The notes below the pieces were generated by a model that saw only the letters and a program-made list of their open reading frames with translations, was not told the origin of the DNA and searched no databases. From contig JBBBDQ010001123.1 of assembly GCA_037127315.1 (NCBI GenBank), positions 1,020,001 to 1,084,000 of the forward strand: 64,000 bases of DNA, in the 5' to 3' direction. This DNA is from Ascarosepion bandense (Eukaryota; Mollusca; Cephalopoda; Sepiida; Sepiidae). The position numbers and the translations under genes are program-made. This document shows, one piece after another, positions 21,733 through 32,351 of this stretch. The first letter of the stretch is position 1. Each line of letters begins with the position of its first letter.

Positions 21733-21866
21733 ATTATTTATAGAACACGGTTTATAAATCAAGGGAGATAATTGATCAGTACACTATCTTATTCAAAGCT
21801 GGCGGGGTTATTATGATTTTGTTATGTTTTTTAATTCTTTTTTCTTTCTTTTTTTTTTTTTTTCAG

Positions 21867-21998
21867 ATGCGTGACAGAAAGGTGAACCAACTCCTTCCTG
21901 TTTCAAATGATAGCGTCTGTCATTTGAATCAAGTGGAAAACACAGAAACAGACGTTAAAACTGATATCAAATCGTTACTCAAGTACAAAAATATTGCG
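21867..21998 (+). CDS. Integrin alpha exon c (calf-2, possible cleavage region)
   Basis: A strong acceptor (about 25 nt nearly all T, then CAG) precedes 44 in-frame codons (residues 103-146); the donor is GTAATG. The exon opens with basic residues MRDRK just after DFR. In many alpha chains the heavy/light chain furin cut lies in this part of calf-2, but no clean R-X-(K/R)-R site is present, so cleavage is uncertain. One cysteine (SVCHL) is present. A SINE (21424-21732) ends about 135 bp before the exon. Confidence 0.87.
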
Positions 21999-22079
21999 GT
22001 AATGTCTTTGGCGGCATAGTGATTATTTTAATATCGTTCTTTTTATTATACTTTTATTTTTTTAATATCTTTTAAAATT

Positions 22080-23165
22080 TAACATTTATTTCCGTTTGCA
22101 TTATTTGCATTGTTCGGACAGTTGTCCTCATCCTTATTGACATGTTCATGACGTTTCGGCCGTTGTACTTCTTTTATTGTGTTGGCTTGGCCTTTTTCTT
22201 ACTGTGTTGGTGTATATGACCGCTTAAAGGATTTCTTTCCTTTAGGTCATGGTGGAATGTTTGTGTTCTGGTGTGAATTTCTGTTTGTAGGTTTTATGCG
22301 TGATTTTTCCGTTTAGTGTTTATTATATTATTTTCTGTTTTTTGTCGTGAGTGTTTCTATATTTATATTTTTATTTATATGTGGTAGTTTTGTGCTATAT
22401 TTATTTGATTTTGTTGTTATTTACGTATCAAAGTAGATATTTGTTGACATATATACATCTTCCCATGATTTCGTTTATATCTGTCTAATATTTTTAAAGC
22501 TGATTATTGCTAGTATATCCTCTAAACATAATTTGCAGTTTCTGCTATTGCTGCTGTGTGGCGGTGCTCTTTTTACGATTTCCCAATTAATTTTCGCGGT
22601 AATGTTATTTTTTCTGGTTCCAAATATATTTTTGTAGTGTTATATTGTTTTTATTTTTATTTATTTATTTATTTATTTATTTTTTTTGTGGTGACTGATT
22701 TTTTGTTATTGTTGAATCTTTCTTTCAAGGTAGTTTCTGCTGCTCCTGTGTAAATCTTTTCGTTATTGTCATTTGTCACAGTTGCTTTATATATTATGTT
22801 ATTGGTTAGACATTTATTATTAGGTGAACAGTTGTCTTTCTTTCGGCAGTTGCATTTGTTCACATTGTATTTTTGGTTTATGTTGTTGTGATTGGTTTTA
22901 CAATAACTGATTTTTACAGTTTTTCAAAAGCTCACATAACGGGGATCTTTTATGAACGGGCAATTTTCAAAATTAGGAGAAGTTATTTAAATGTCTTGGA
23001 ACACTTTCATCCATGATTGTATTCTCCCAGTAGGTATTTATTGGTATGGGTTACACTTGGACATAATTTTTGTTCTTTCATTTAGTAATTCATTTTTGTC
23101 TGGTAACACCATAATATTCAATTCTTCCCCTTGGAATAATCTGCATATTTTGCCACTGTTGTAAG
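22080..23165 (-). mobile_element. Penelope-like element remnant with GIY-YIG start
   Basis: The minus strand at 22863-22669 encodes NKCNCRKKDNCSPNNKCLTN then NIIYKATVTND, YTGAAETTLKERFNNNKKS: the cysteine knuckle and GIY-YIG core of PLEs. Upstream on the same strand (23165-22960) lies a C-terminal block (PYNSGKICRL, LLNERTKIMSKCN) that should come after GIY-YIG, so two partial copies are joined tail-to-head. Sequence at 22110-22170 matches the 3' flank of the PLE at 36930-37015. Stops are present. Confidence 0.65.
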
Positions 23166-23205
23166 GTTTGGTTATTTTTACTGTACTCCAAGTTATATCG
23201 GAGTC

Positions 23206-23208
<3 letters not shown>

Positions 23209-23262
<54 letters not shown>
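23209..23262. repeat. (TA)n microsatellite
   Basis: TA repeats flank the hammerhead-like inverted repeat; others of the same kind are at 23381-23415 and 23556-23609. Confidence 0.97.
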
Positions 23263-23268
<6 letters not shown>

Positions 23269-23374
23269 TTATAACGGATTTCTAATTATTAGTTTGGATG
23301 ATACATATTTCGCCACTATAGTGTTCTTGGCGCGGCTCTTCAGATCCAAACTAATAATTAGAAATCCGTTATAA

Positions 23375-23382
<8 letters not shown>
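23261..23382 (-). ncRNA. Hammerhead-ribozyme-like fold with 39-bp stem I
   Basis: Arms 23261-23299 and 23344-23382 are perfect reverse complements (39 bp). Read on the minus strand, the 44-nt loop holds CTGAAGA (23343-23337), stem II GCCGC/GTGGC around a 15-nt loop, GAAA (23311-23308) and TATGTATC, giving a two- or three-pair stem III and a cleavage-type AUC triplet at 23302-23300. All conserved core positions of a type I hammerhead are present and stem I is the inverted repeat itself. Minimal type I hammerheads with very short stem III are known from Penelope-like elements, and PLE remnants lie next door. Activity is untested. Confidence 0.62.
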
Positions 23383-23418
<36 letters not shown>

Positions 23419-23419
23419 G

Positions 23420-23465
23420 TGCATAATCCAAACTAATAATTAAAAATCCGTTATGTAAAATATTA
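23420..23465 (-). repeat. Extra copy of the hammerhead arm
   Basis: AATCCAAACTAATAATTAAA and ATCCGTTATGTAAAATATTA repeat the right arm of the fold above in direct orientation beyond a TA tract, suggesting tandem partial copies. No core accompanies it. Confidence 0.65.
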
Positions 23466-23551
23466 CTCTGTTAAATAAATGAATTTAACCTTGAGTTCTC
23501 TCGAGCTCGCCTCCTTTGGAATTTACCCGGATTACATACCAAATATACTAC

Positions 23552-23612
<61 letters not shown>

Positions 23613-23841
23613 ATGGTTGGTTAAATAATACTGACAATTTTTTTATTAAATTTTTCAACATTCTTAAAGAGTTGTATCATGTTATCGGAAAGTTTACCAA
23701 AGTTCATATTTATTTGAAATTATTTTTGCAGATTACTTTGGAAGATTGCTACATTCGTTTTCAAGGATTTTCCTGTGCATATTTAATTGAAATTGTTTTC
23801 TTCAAAATGTATTCAAAAAGATACCAAGCATTTAGCAAATA

Positions 23842-24846
23842 TTAGGCTGATACAAAAATAATGGCCGCTCGAAATGTATTTTAAAAAACCATTTTAACAT
23901 AGTATTCAAGGTATATATTATATGAATTTTGTTATACATCATAATTAATGTGTGCACTTTAATATATTTTAACTTATTTTTAAGATAGAAATATTCTTGA
24001 AGTATAAAAGCCCTTAATTTTGAACATAACAAAACATGATCTCCGTTTACCTTTCTTGCATAAGTTCAAACTTGGATACAGTACCTCCCAAACTTCTGCT
24101 AATATCAACAGGACATTGGGATACGGGTCCACAAGTGATCAAACAGTAAGAAATTCTGTACTGCTCTTTCTGTGTAACCCCATAATCTCTTTCTTGACAA
24201 AATAGTCACTTGTGATGAAAAGTGGATTATTTATGAAAGCCGTGAACGATCAGGTCAATGACTTGATCGTGATGAGTCCCACAATCATTTCCAAAAGCCA
24301 AAGTTGCATCAGCAGAAGATTATGGTGATTGTCTGGTGGTCTGCAATTGGTGTTTTCTGGAAGTCAATCGGAGCATTAATTTAGATCTTTACTGCAATCA
24401 ACTTGCTGAAATGTATGTACGCCTAAAATGAGACCTGCATTGGTGAATCGACGTTGTCCAGTTCTGCCCCACGCGACCACATCATTCGTCGCCACATAAT
24501 GCCCGGCCACATATTGCAAGAATGACGTTGCAAAAACTCACAGACCTGGGATACGAAAGTTTACCACATCCTCCATATTCTCCTGATTTTTCACCCACTG
24601 ATTATCATGTTTTAAACACTTAAGTACGTTTTCAAAAATAGTAAAACTTTTTTATCCAAACCAGAGGTGGAATCAGCTTTCAAAGATTTCGTTGCATCAC
24701 GGCCAATAACATTTTTTTATCAACAAGGAATTAATAATCTCGTAGATCGATGGCAGGAGTACATAGATACTTTCAACTTTTCTATAGTTAACTTTTCAAG
24801 AATGAAATTGATTCTGAAATCAGTCATTATTTTCGTAACAACCTAA
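23842..24846 (+). mobile_element. Mariner transposon with both ends, inactive
   Basis: The terminal repeats are TTAGGCTGATACAAAAATAATG-type at the left (from 23842) and its near reverse complement at the right (CATTATTTTCGTAACAACCTAA, to 24846). TA flanks both ends (23840-23841 and 24847-24848). Transposase traces are visible on the + strand: TSQTSANINRTLG, VTCDEKWIIYESR (first catalytic Asp block CDEKW), and ILLIFHPLI-type remains of the SPDL block. Many stops. The right end is 92 bp from integrin exon d. Confidence 0.88.
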
Positions 24847-24938
24847 TATTTTCAAAGAGGTTTTGCGGATGCTTGGAAATATGCATTTATTCTTCATTAT
24901 ATTCATTATGCAATATTATTTCGTATTATTTCTTTCAG

Positions 24939-25058
24939 AATTGCGGTTGGTTGAAGTGTCATCGGATTGTGTGTCATATAGGCAGCCTTGCGATTTTCAA
25001 TACGAAGATTTTCGAACTTATTTTGGACATAGATGCAAAACTTTTACAAGACTTTCAG
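24939..25058 (+). CDS. Integrin alpha exon d (cysteine-rich calf-2 segment)
   Basis: The acceptor TTTCTTTCAG opens 40 in-frame codons (residues 147-186). The exon carries C-x4-C-x4-C (NCGWLKCHRIVC) followed by HIGSL, equivalent to the conserved cysteine cluster and (V/L)G-L segment upstream of the membrane in alpha chains. The donor is GTTGGT, weaker than the other donors in this gene. The right end of a mariner transposon lies only 92 bp upstream of the exon. Confidence 0.88.
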
Positions 25059-25059
25059 G

Positions 25060-26050
25060 TTGGTATTAAATAAAAGTAATTTAAATTTTAACAAAAAGGA
25101 ATAATAATGCCATTTCTTGCCGCAAAAAAATAATGTTAAAAGCTGTTTAATTTTATGTCTGAGATTGGTGTTTCTGAAGCTATAGGGAGATGGTTAATGT
25201 TTATTAAATTGGTCTTGTGTCAAACATAACCGAACTCCCTACAACTTAGGATTATTCGCTATCATCAGAAGGTTGGAGATTGGAATGTGTGGAAGAATAA
25301 ATGTATACTTTTTGTATGTTTAAGTAGACATTTATTAATAGAAAAGAATAACATGAATTGGTAGAAGTTAATGGTCAGTGAGAAACAAGTAATGAGTTAA
25401 GGGTATCAAAGTTCGTAGTAGTCCATGCAAGAATGAGTTTATATGTACGTAAGCAGGAACGTATGTGTGTATGTATATGTGAGCAATATTGTTGGTAGGA
25501 TTGTCTTTGAAGTATTCGTTCAAGATGAATGGTGAAAACGGAAGCAGGTGAGAGATGAGAGAGAAATAATAATAACGATCACTTGACGTTTGTCGAGGGA
25601 TGTATTATTTATGCTCGTATTTTTCTCTCTGAAGACGGTCAAACTTGGCCCGTCTTTTATTTCGTTTGGGAATTCTACCCCCGGATGTGATTCTGGCCTT
25701 TCTATTGGATGACAAAATTTTCGCATCGAGGTGTAAAATTTCGCGGGTTTTGTGTGTGCTAAGCAAAGTTTGTAAATTCGAGAAAATTCCTTTTTTTTTC
25801 TAACAAAATCAATGAGTCAGTGCTTAGTATTTCAATTTTTAAAATCTAGAACTTGTTTTGTTCACTACATTTCTTCATCTTAAATCAAACCACTTGTTAA
25901 ATGCGCAGTGAGATGCTTTGTACTGTGTGTCGAGGCGCTCACTTGACAATGTAGTATCAAACATAGTTGGAAAAGTTAAATGCGCTTAGCTTCTAAAGAA
26001 ATAAGAGTAAACAAATAATTAGAAAAGAATTTATTTTTACTTGTGATACT
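25060..26050. other. Intron sequence, mostly unassigned
   Basis: No coding sequence seen. The stretch 25500-25760 is less AT-rich and loosely resembles 17350-17480 (TTTTATTTCG followed by a CATTGG/TATTGG block), perhaps a shared old LTR; I could not confirm this. Confidence 0.3.
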
Positions 26051-26054
26051 ATAT

Positions 26055-26140
26055 CAGTCAATCAGTTAAGTGCCATATGTGATACACGCTTGGGGGATTC
26101 GAACTTGGCTCTCTAATTTTGCGTTTCAAGCTGCTACGTA
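26055..26140 (-). mobile_element. tRNA-derived SINE, tail and head fused by deletion
   Basis: The tail (CAATCAGTTAAGTGCCATAT, ACACGCTTGGG) is joined directly to head sequence (GGATTCGAACTTGGCTCTCT). The 200-bp body is missing. Confidence 0.7.
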
Positions 26141-26440
26141 TAACATCATCTGACATTCGAAGCCAGTATTTCGCAATAAAAGTGTTAGCATATTTTTATT
26201 TAGAAGAAAACATTATCAAAATGAACAGCAAATAGTAAGAAATTCTTTTAAGAATTGATCAACTGTCCGAATTAAAATTGGTTTCTTTTGATATGTTATA
26301 ACGGTGTATCTGATTCTTTGATTTAATCTTGACTTCTTTGTTTCCATCAAGAGTTGTCTATGGGAATTATAATGTTGTTAAATAGGTTGGAACGATAAAT
26401 TCATCTTACTAATTTCTTTAAGCGGTATCACTGTCAGCAT

Positions 26441-26728
26441 GTGTCAGGATGTGCGTTGTGGTGCATTAGATATAGGCTCGGAACGAGAAATTGGGGAGCC
26501 GAGTTCGAATTCCAGCTGAATTCATTGCATTCACTTACGCGCAAATACCCTCTTCCTTCCAGTTATGGGTTAAATAACAGGACAGATTGGGTTCTATAGC
26601 CTTGGTCGGCAACCAGTCTACCGCAGAAAGCAATGGCAACCTACTGCGGGATAATCTTCTGCCCAGTCAGTCATGTCTAGAAAGAGACATGATCGCCCAA
26701 GCGTGTATCACGTATGGCACTTAACTGA
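26441..26728 (+). mobile_element. tRNA-derived SINE
   Basis: Near full-length, missing about 22 bp after CAAATACCC. The target duplication CTGTCAGCAT is exact at 26431-26440 and 26729-26738. The tail palindrome reads CTAGAAAGAGACATG instead of CTCTTTCGAGACATG. Confidence 0.93.
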
Positions 26729-26849
26729 CTGTCAGCATATATTAGATGATTGCGTTGTATCGGTATTAATTATTGATTATTGTTAATGAAACTGATAAAA
26801 AATACACATGTGAAGAGCGAAGATTCTTCGCTTTCGTTAGAAAACAAAA

Positions 26850-27133
26850 AATATCGGACTGAACTGTTATGTAATATAGGCCTTCGTATATGGCAGTAGA
26901 TTCTGGACAACCACATCATTACTGAAAAAGAGACAACGGAAACGTGTTTCAACAAAAATATGCAGAGAATACCAGGGAATGAACATGTCAGCAGCTATGA
27001 AGTTTTAATGAAAATGGATACAGAAGAACACTTATACACCAAAAGTCAGTTGAAATGTTTAGCGCACATAATGAGAAAATAGGGCTTAGAAAAATGGATG
27101 CTAACAGCAGGACAAATAGAAAGCAAAAGTAGT
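26850..27133 (+). mobile_element. RTE-like LINE C-terminal fragment, diverged
   Basis: The frame reads RIPGNEHVSSYEVLMKMDTE, then LKCLAHIMRK and GLEKWMLTAGQIESK, an older relative of the LKFLGHAMRKEGLENL block at 7100. Confidence 0.65.
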
Positions 27134-27201
27134 TTCTAATGATACACAAAGACTCTTATTATATATATATATATATATATTTGTGTGTGCGTGTGTGGGA
27201 A

Positions 27202-27205
<4 letters not shown>

Positions 27206-27247
<42 letters not shown>

Positions 27248-27390
27248 TAAATATATACTGTTAAATATAAGAGACAATGAATGTCTATTATATTTAATCG
27301 GCTCATGATTAAACATAGTAGAAATTCATTGTCTTTAATATTTAACAGTATATGTTTAGAAAATTATTTGCTGCCTCGCTACACTAAATA
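27206..27390. mobile_element. Head-to-head Penelope N-terminal fragments with (TA)n
   Basis: After TA repeats (27206-27244), 27246-27298 (minus) and 27298-27390 (plus) both encode the IKxNRHSLSLIFNSI segment of the PLE start and face each other at CGGCTCATGATTAAAC. The pair forms an imperfect inverted repeat. Confidence 0.65.
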
Positions 27391-27495
27391 TATACATATA
27401 TGCAATTTGTTATATATTATATATGCACGGTAATTTTGTCTTACGATTGCAAAAGCGTGAAACCCAGGGTCACAAACTCACCCCAACCCAACTGA

Positions 27496-27496
<1 letters not shown>

Positions 27497-27536
<40 letters not shown>
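27497..27536. repeat. (GATA)n microsatellite
   Basis: About ten GATA units. Confidence 0.97.
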
Positions 27537-27639
27537 ATTAAATTTGTTTTTTAATAAAAATACATTGCGACACGGAAATTTCTATGTTTTGAGATTTCTA
27601 CCTCGTCATCAGGCAATGTTTTATCATCGTTTGGTGGAT

Positions 27640-27643
<4 letters not shown>

Positions 27644-27689
<46 letters not shown>

Positions 27690-28255
27690 ATCCACCATCC
27701 GCCCGTGTATTGAGTACTGCTGCCACATCTAGTCGGGTGCCCCTTCTATTCTCCTCGGGTTTCTTGACAAAATATAGCGAAGAATCTGTAATGTGATTGA
27801 TACCGACTTGGCTGACCACCTGCAGTGTCTCTCTCACCGGCGTGACGTGGCATCCCTGTGCCTCTTCTATAAATACTTTCATAGCTTCTGCTCCGAATAA
27901 CTTAAATCAGTGGTGCCCCTTAGATGTGAATTTGCACGAGATACTAGATTGGCAACTTGTCCCACCCTTTTACAGTGAAACCGATGAAATGTAACCGTAA
28001 TTTCTATTCCAACAGCTTCTTTCCTCGCATTCCCTACCGCATGCTTGCTTCCCCGACGGCTACAACCTCCAGGAGTTTAAATGTAAGGTCAATAGACATC
28101 TCCTAACACACTAACTCACACCCACTCTCTCCAACTCTCTCCCTATGTACATCCTAAGTCGTTTATCACCCTCCTTCTGACATTTCCTATACCCAATCCC
28201 TCTATGTAACCCCCTGCGCTATAGTGGCAGCGGAATGCCTTGCTTGGGGTGACAC

Positions 28256-28262
<7 letters not shown>
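27644..28262 (+). mobile_element. CR1/L2/Jockey-like LINE, C-terminal part and 3' UTR
   Basis: After (TA)n at 27644-27684 the frame reads STIRPCIEYCCHI, a LSHRRDVASLCLFYKYFHS block (frame with breaks), ATRLAT-type remains and the 3' UTR ending GCTTGGGGTGACACAATTA, then (TA)n at 28259-28309. It starts at the same KSTIRP motif as the copy at 39300. Confidence 0.8.
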
Positions 28263-28309
<47 letters not shown>

Positions 28310-28313
<4 letters not shown>

Positions 28314-30290
28314 AGAAAAAAAGAAGGAAATGAGAAAGGAGATCAAAATTTACCTATCGACTTTGTGTAAATGGATGGTAGAATAAGGATAAGGAGAGAT
28401 AGCAAAAATAGTAACTTTACTAAGCTCTACAGAGTAACATAAGGAAGTGAATAGCCATGGTCACCCACGTCCTAAAAGAACATGATATATAGGAAAAGAA
28501 AAAGATACGAGAACTACATTCTATTCTCTTGCCTTTTCATATCACAAAAATATAAAGTTTCAGTGAAATATTATTTATATTATAGCTTCAATTAAACTGA
28601 ATATGTCATCGTCATCACCACTGCAACCAGCACAAGCCAGAAGTTGTCATAAGAAAAGATTTCTTTGATTTCTATTTGAATAAAAATACAAACGTGTCGT
28701 ATAATATATTGCAACTCTTGTTTTATTCTAAAAGCCGAATCTGAAAGTCTGGGGATAGAAAGGATAATCGTGTGTGTGTGCATGTTTGCGTATGTGTGAA
28801 GTACGACATCGCATTCAGACTGAACGATTTGTCAATCAAATATACACTAATCGCTTTATATCACTTTAATCTACACTAATCCCTTTATCTCTCGTCCGTC
28901 AGTTTTAATTAACCTATGCTTTCCTAATGTCTTCTTGTTGGACTCACAAATGGTCTGGCACCGCCATTTACTAGTAACATTGATTGCTGACAAATAGATG
29001 ACATTATTATATTTAGTGGTGGACTTATAACCATGGGACCGTGAAGCTTGAAAAGTTATAAAGCCCTTTCGCAACCAGCAACAAGAGATACGAGGATTCA
29101 TCTGCTAAAATGTAGGCTATAAATAGATTCTGGTGAGCTCAATGAACTAATATAGTTTGGGGTGGGCTGCAAACCCACAAGAAAATTTGGAATTTGATCA
29201 ATTATAGAAGAATTTTGAAGCCATATGAAATGGGTATTAGAGCATATTGTAAGGTCAACATTAGCTACTTTAACTCATTGGCTTATGATTCTATCAATAA
29301 AATAGCCTTATTTGAATAACAAACACAAAAAAGCATCAATTTTGTTGAACGATTCACTGATTAAAAAGTTGCTTCACGGTCTTTGGGATTATGAGCCTTG
29401 AAGCTTAACTTCATGTTTTATAGTAGATTCTACTGATTATATACTGTTCAACGATTACCAACTGTTTAAGAGATATGTTTAGTGAGATAAAGTGCAAAGT
29501 TCATATGAAGATTCTGAGAAACAATTTACAAAATTCTGTCCTGTGTATATCAATTTTGGATCTAGTAGAATTATTAGATATGAATGTGTGTAGTTTAGTA
29601 AACTTTTGGCATTTGTCTGCTAAGTATAATTGTGTTGTGATTAAATGCGACATGAAGCTCGCTGGTGGTTAGGATGTCCCCACCCCGGAATAGAAACAAG
29701 AGACATAAAGTATCCTGTCGCCAAAGAAAGATTTTTATGTTCTTTTCTTTTATACTGCTTTCATAACGCCATCTACCGGTCGTAAGTAGAAATTATTTGA
29801 CAGACAAATTCTACAAAACGATGCTTTATAAGATCTGGAAAGATGGAAAGTGTAACATGTTTACGCCATATTTAACTATGGCAAAAAAATATGCATTTCA
29901 TATAACAGAACAATGTTAGGAAAATCAATGGAAAAATATTTTAGCCTAATGCATTTCGTTTTTTATGACTTTATTGGACTAAAGTGATGTCTATGTTGAT
30001 GTGATTAGACATGCACATAAAGGAGACAGGACGCTGAAATTTTAAAACTTAATTTTTTAAATATTTTTAATTAATTAGCCAATTTCATTTATTTTTTTAA
30101 CATTTGTTTATGGTTTTACCACTTTCATTATTAAGTATCCCATGTGATAACAGAATATCTATCAAGAAAAGGTTAAATGTTGCAAGAAGCAATTATTTAT
30201 ATTTTTATTTTTTTACAATAAGCTTCACTTTGTATAAGTCCTGGGTACCACTCTTGGTAGACAATGACATTCAGGATTAGTTTATATGGA
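28310..30290. other. Intron sequence, nothing recognised
   Basis: About 2 kb without recognisable elements. A minus-strand frame at 29101-28871 (76 codons, NVTSKWRCQTICESN) has a W-x-C-x3-C pattern loosely like a FLYWCH-type finger, but it is too short to call. Confidence 0.35.
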
Positions 30291-30295
30291 TAGAA

Positions 30296-30603
30296 GGGGA
30301 AGCTAACGGTTAACTCGAGACTTGAACAGGATATGATTGTTGTGATCGGGGAAACATCCTCTTGGCAGTCTGTTCCGCAGAGCAGTAGTTCGCAGGAAGA
30401 AACTATTGAAGTAGAACTTATTTCTCGCTGATGGAATACTGAGAGGATTTGGGTAGTTTGCTACAATGAAAGCAGTGTGTTGGGTCCTGGCCATGAAGAT
30501 TAGATCTGGCGGAAGAAGGAATATAGTTCATCCGAGCACTTTCCATAGAAGTAGCGATAGAGTAGCTCGCCACGTCCCGCCTGTGAGAGAAAAATTCCAA
30601 CAA
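30296..30603 (-). mobile_element. CR1/L2/Jockey-like LINE fragment (minus)
   Basis: The minus strand reads LEFFSHRRDVASYSIATS, then KFYFNSFFLRTTALRNRLPR and FKSRVNR, with a frameshift. This is the C-terminal end of the RT protein (family pattern FFSRTSRLWNSLP). Confidence 0.75.
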
Positions 30604-30654
30604 GAATTCTTCGCCAACAAGAACTCAGAGACGCTTTTGTACTTTATCAAGACT

Positions 30655-30800
30655 GGAAAGTACCCACTTCCTGACACCACCTATAACCTGACACTCTTTC
30701 TCATAACTTTCCTCCTATATAACCCCCTCCAAAACAGTGGCAGTAAAATGCCTTGCGTTGTGCGATATGATTGTAACAAAAAAAAAATATATATATACAT
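30655..30800 (+). mobile_element. CR1/L2/Jockey-like LINE 3' tail
   Basis: TTCCTGACACCACCTATAAC, AACAGTGGCAGTAAAATGCC and GATATGATTGTAACAAAAAA are the family 3' terminus with an A-rich then TA-rich tail. Confidence 0.7.
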
Positions 30801-30959
30801 ATATATATACTAACGTCACCGACCAACAAACACACACTTTCACAAATTTTACTCGTCTTCAAGGATAGCTGCCTTTTGGATATCCCCATTTCTCGGGCAC
30901 ACTTGTGGCTTATACTGCAACTATTCTGAGCAAACAGTTTTTTTTTTTGGGGAGGGGGA

Positions 30960-31095
30960 TATGGTTTTCAGGCATTTTCCAAAGATGCCGCATCCTGGGA
31001 TCGCCTTCTCCATCCTGATAACATCTGACAAACTGACGATGGAAAGATTCGAACCCGGGCTTCATGGTAAAAAACAAAAGCGAACGTTTTGACTA
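30960..31095 (-). mobile_element. tRNA-headed SINE or LINE-leader fragment
   Basis: On the minus strand GCGGGTGGTCGATTAGTCAA (A-box-like) is followed by CATGAAGCCCGGGTTCGAAT (B box) and GATGTTATCAGGATGGAGAA. The same leader precedes the endonuclease start in the LINE derivative at 4563-5030. Confidence 0.6.
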
Positions 31096-31186
31096 ATCGA
31101 CCACCCGCCCATACACGCATACAGACATGCATTTACATTTAAAATAATTGTCTATTGCTATATTACACATGATACTTACCTTCTTC

Positions 31187-31780
31187 TTCTTCTATGTACC
31201 CTGTCCTTTCAGGACGTAGGCGATCATGGCTTTCCACATTTCCCTATCCCTGGTGGCTCTTAGCACGCTTTCTCCTGTTGCAACATGCAACCCTCGTTCT
31301 GTCATCCACCTGATCAGGTCCTTCAAATATGTTATCCGCTGCTTTCCCCTGTCTCTTTTTCCCTTTATTTGGCATGTTAGTATCAGGTTCTCCAAGCCCT
31401 CTTTCCTTATTGCATGTTCCAGGAACTTTAGCTGTCTCTTCCTGATGCACAGTATTAACTTCCTTTTCGCTTCCATCCTTTCCAAAACCTCATCATTGCT
31501 CACATGCTCGATCCATGATATCCGCAGCATCCTTCTGTAGAACCACATTTCAGCTGCTTCAAGTTTTTTCCTTCATCTTCGAAGATATTGTCCAACATTC
31601 ACTGCCATATTGAAGAACCGACATAACATAGCAATCCAATACTCTCCTCTTTGTTTCTAGCAAAATTGTCCTGTTTCTTAATACTTTACTCAACTTTTGG
31701 AATGCATCCTTCGCCATGCCAATTCGCCTTCAGATCTCTGTGTTGCACTTTCCGTCTTCTGTTAGAACACTTCCCAGGTA
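31187..31780 (-). mobile_element. RTE-like LINE, C-terminus and 3' end
   Basis: The minus strand reads MWFYRRMLRISWIEHVSNDE, then LKFLEHAIRKEGLENLILTC and GKQRITYLKDLIRWMTERGL, to the family 3' terminus at 31187. One of the better preserved copies of this part. Confidence 0.85.
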
Positions 31781-31781
31781 T

Positions 31782-31837
31782 ATAAATAAAGAACAAAGTA
31801 CAGCTGTAATCATGGCTGTACTTTGTTCTTTATTTAT
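31782..31837. repeat. 23-bp perfect hairpin near the exon e acceptor
   Basis: ATAAATAAAGAACAAAGTAC...AGC (31782-31804) and its exact reverse complement (31815-31837) flank a 10-nt loop. It ends 92 nt before integrin exon e. Confidence 0.9.
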
Positions 31838-31929
31838 TCTATATATTGTCAGATTTCTATCCATATATTCAACTCACTAATCTATATTTACATATGCACT
31901 ATTCTCTAATTCTTTATTTACATTTTCAG

Positions 31930-32022
31930 AACAAGCTGCGAGTGTTCGACGTTGTTACTAATGCCACACTGAAGCACACGATAAACAAGCAGGTCATCAA
32001 TGCTCATCATAAATATGCAAAT
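31930..32022 (+). CDS. Integrin alpha exon e (membrane-proximal ectodomain)
   Basis: The acceptor is TACATTTTCAG and the donor GTAAGA. The exon adds 31 residues (187-217), including the glycosylation site NAT in VVTNATLKHTI, a beta-strand pattern matching the end of calf-2. A 23-bp perfect hairpin (31782-31837) and an RTE LINE fragment sit immediately upstream in the intron. Confidence 0.85.
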
Positions 32023-32107
32023 GTAAGATAAGTTGTGTTATGATGTTGATAGTTGCTCGTTCGAAGTTATTCTCAATAGTGACGATCTCCTCTATCTCCA
32101 GATACGT

Positions 32108-32109
<2 letters not shown>

Positions 32110-32165
<56 letters not shown>
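32110..32165. repeat. (TA)n microsatellite
   Basis: TA tract about 90 bp past the exon e donor. Confidence 0.97.
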
Positions 32166-32168
<3 letters not shown>

Positions 32169-32289
32169 GTAGTCCACTTGGTATGTAATCCAGATAACTT
32201 CCAGAAGAGACGAACTCAAGAGAACTCAATGTTAAATTCATTTATTTAATTTAACATAGTAATTTATAAAGGTTTTACGGTTATTACAA

Positions 32290-32343
32290 TGGATAATACA
32301 TATTTCACCGCTTTGATGCTATTATTGCACCTCGTCAGATCCA
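32290..32343 (-). ncRNA. Hammerhead-like motif, minus strand of the pair
   Basis: Minus strand: stem I TGGAT (32343-32339), CTGACGA (32338-32332), stem II GGTGC/GCGGT with one G-G mismatch around a 15-nt loop, GAAA (32306-32303), TATGTATT, then ATCCA (32294-32290) closing stem I with 5 bp. The core bases are intact; stem II is weak. Confidence 0.5.
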
Positions 32344-32351
32344 AAATCTTT

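Noticed and set aside
27590..27625. CTGATGACGAGGTAGAAATC on the minus strand as a third hammerhead
   Set aside because: The seven bases between CTGATGA and GAAA cannot form stem II, and no stem I pairing was found.
28871..29101. A FLYWCH-like zinc-finger protein on the minus strand
   Set aside because: Only a W-x-C-x3-C pattern supports it; there is no second finger half or clear gene structure.
32040..32249. Frame continuing after integrin exon e
   Set aside because: It begins past a good GTAAGA donor and runs through a TA tract; it is intron.
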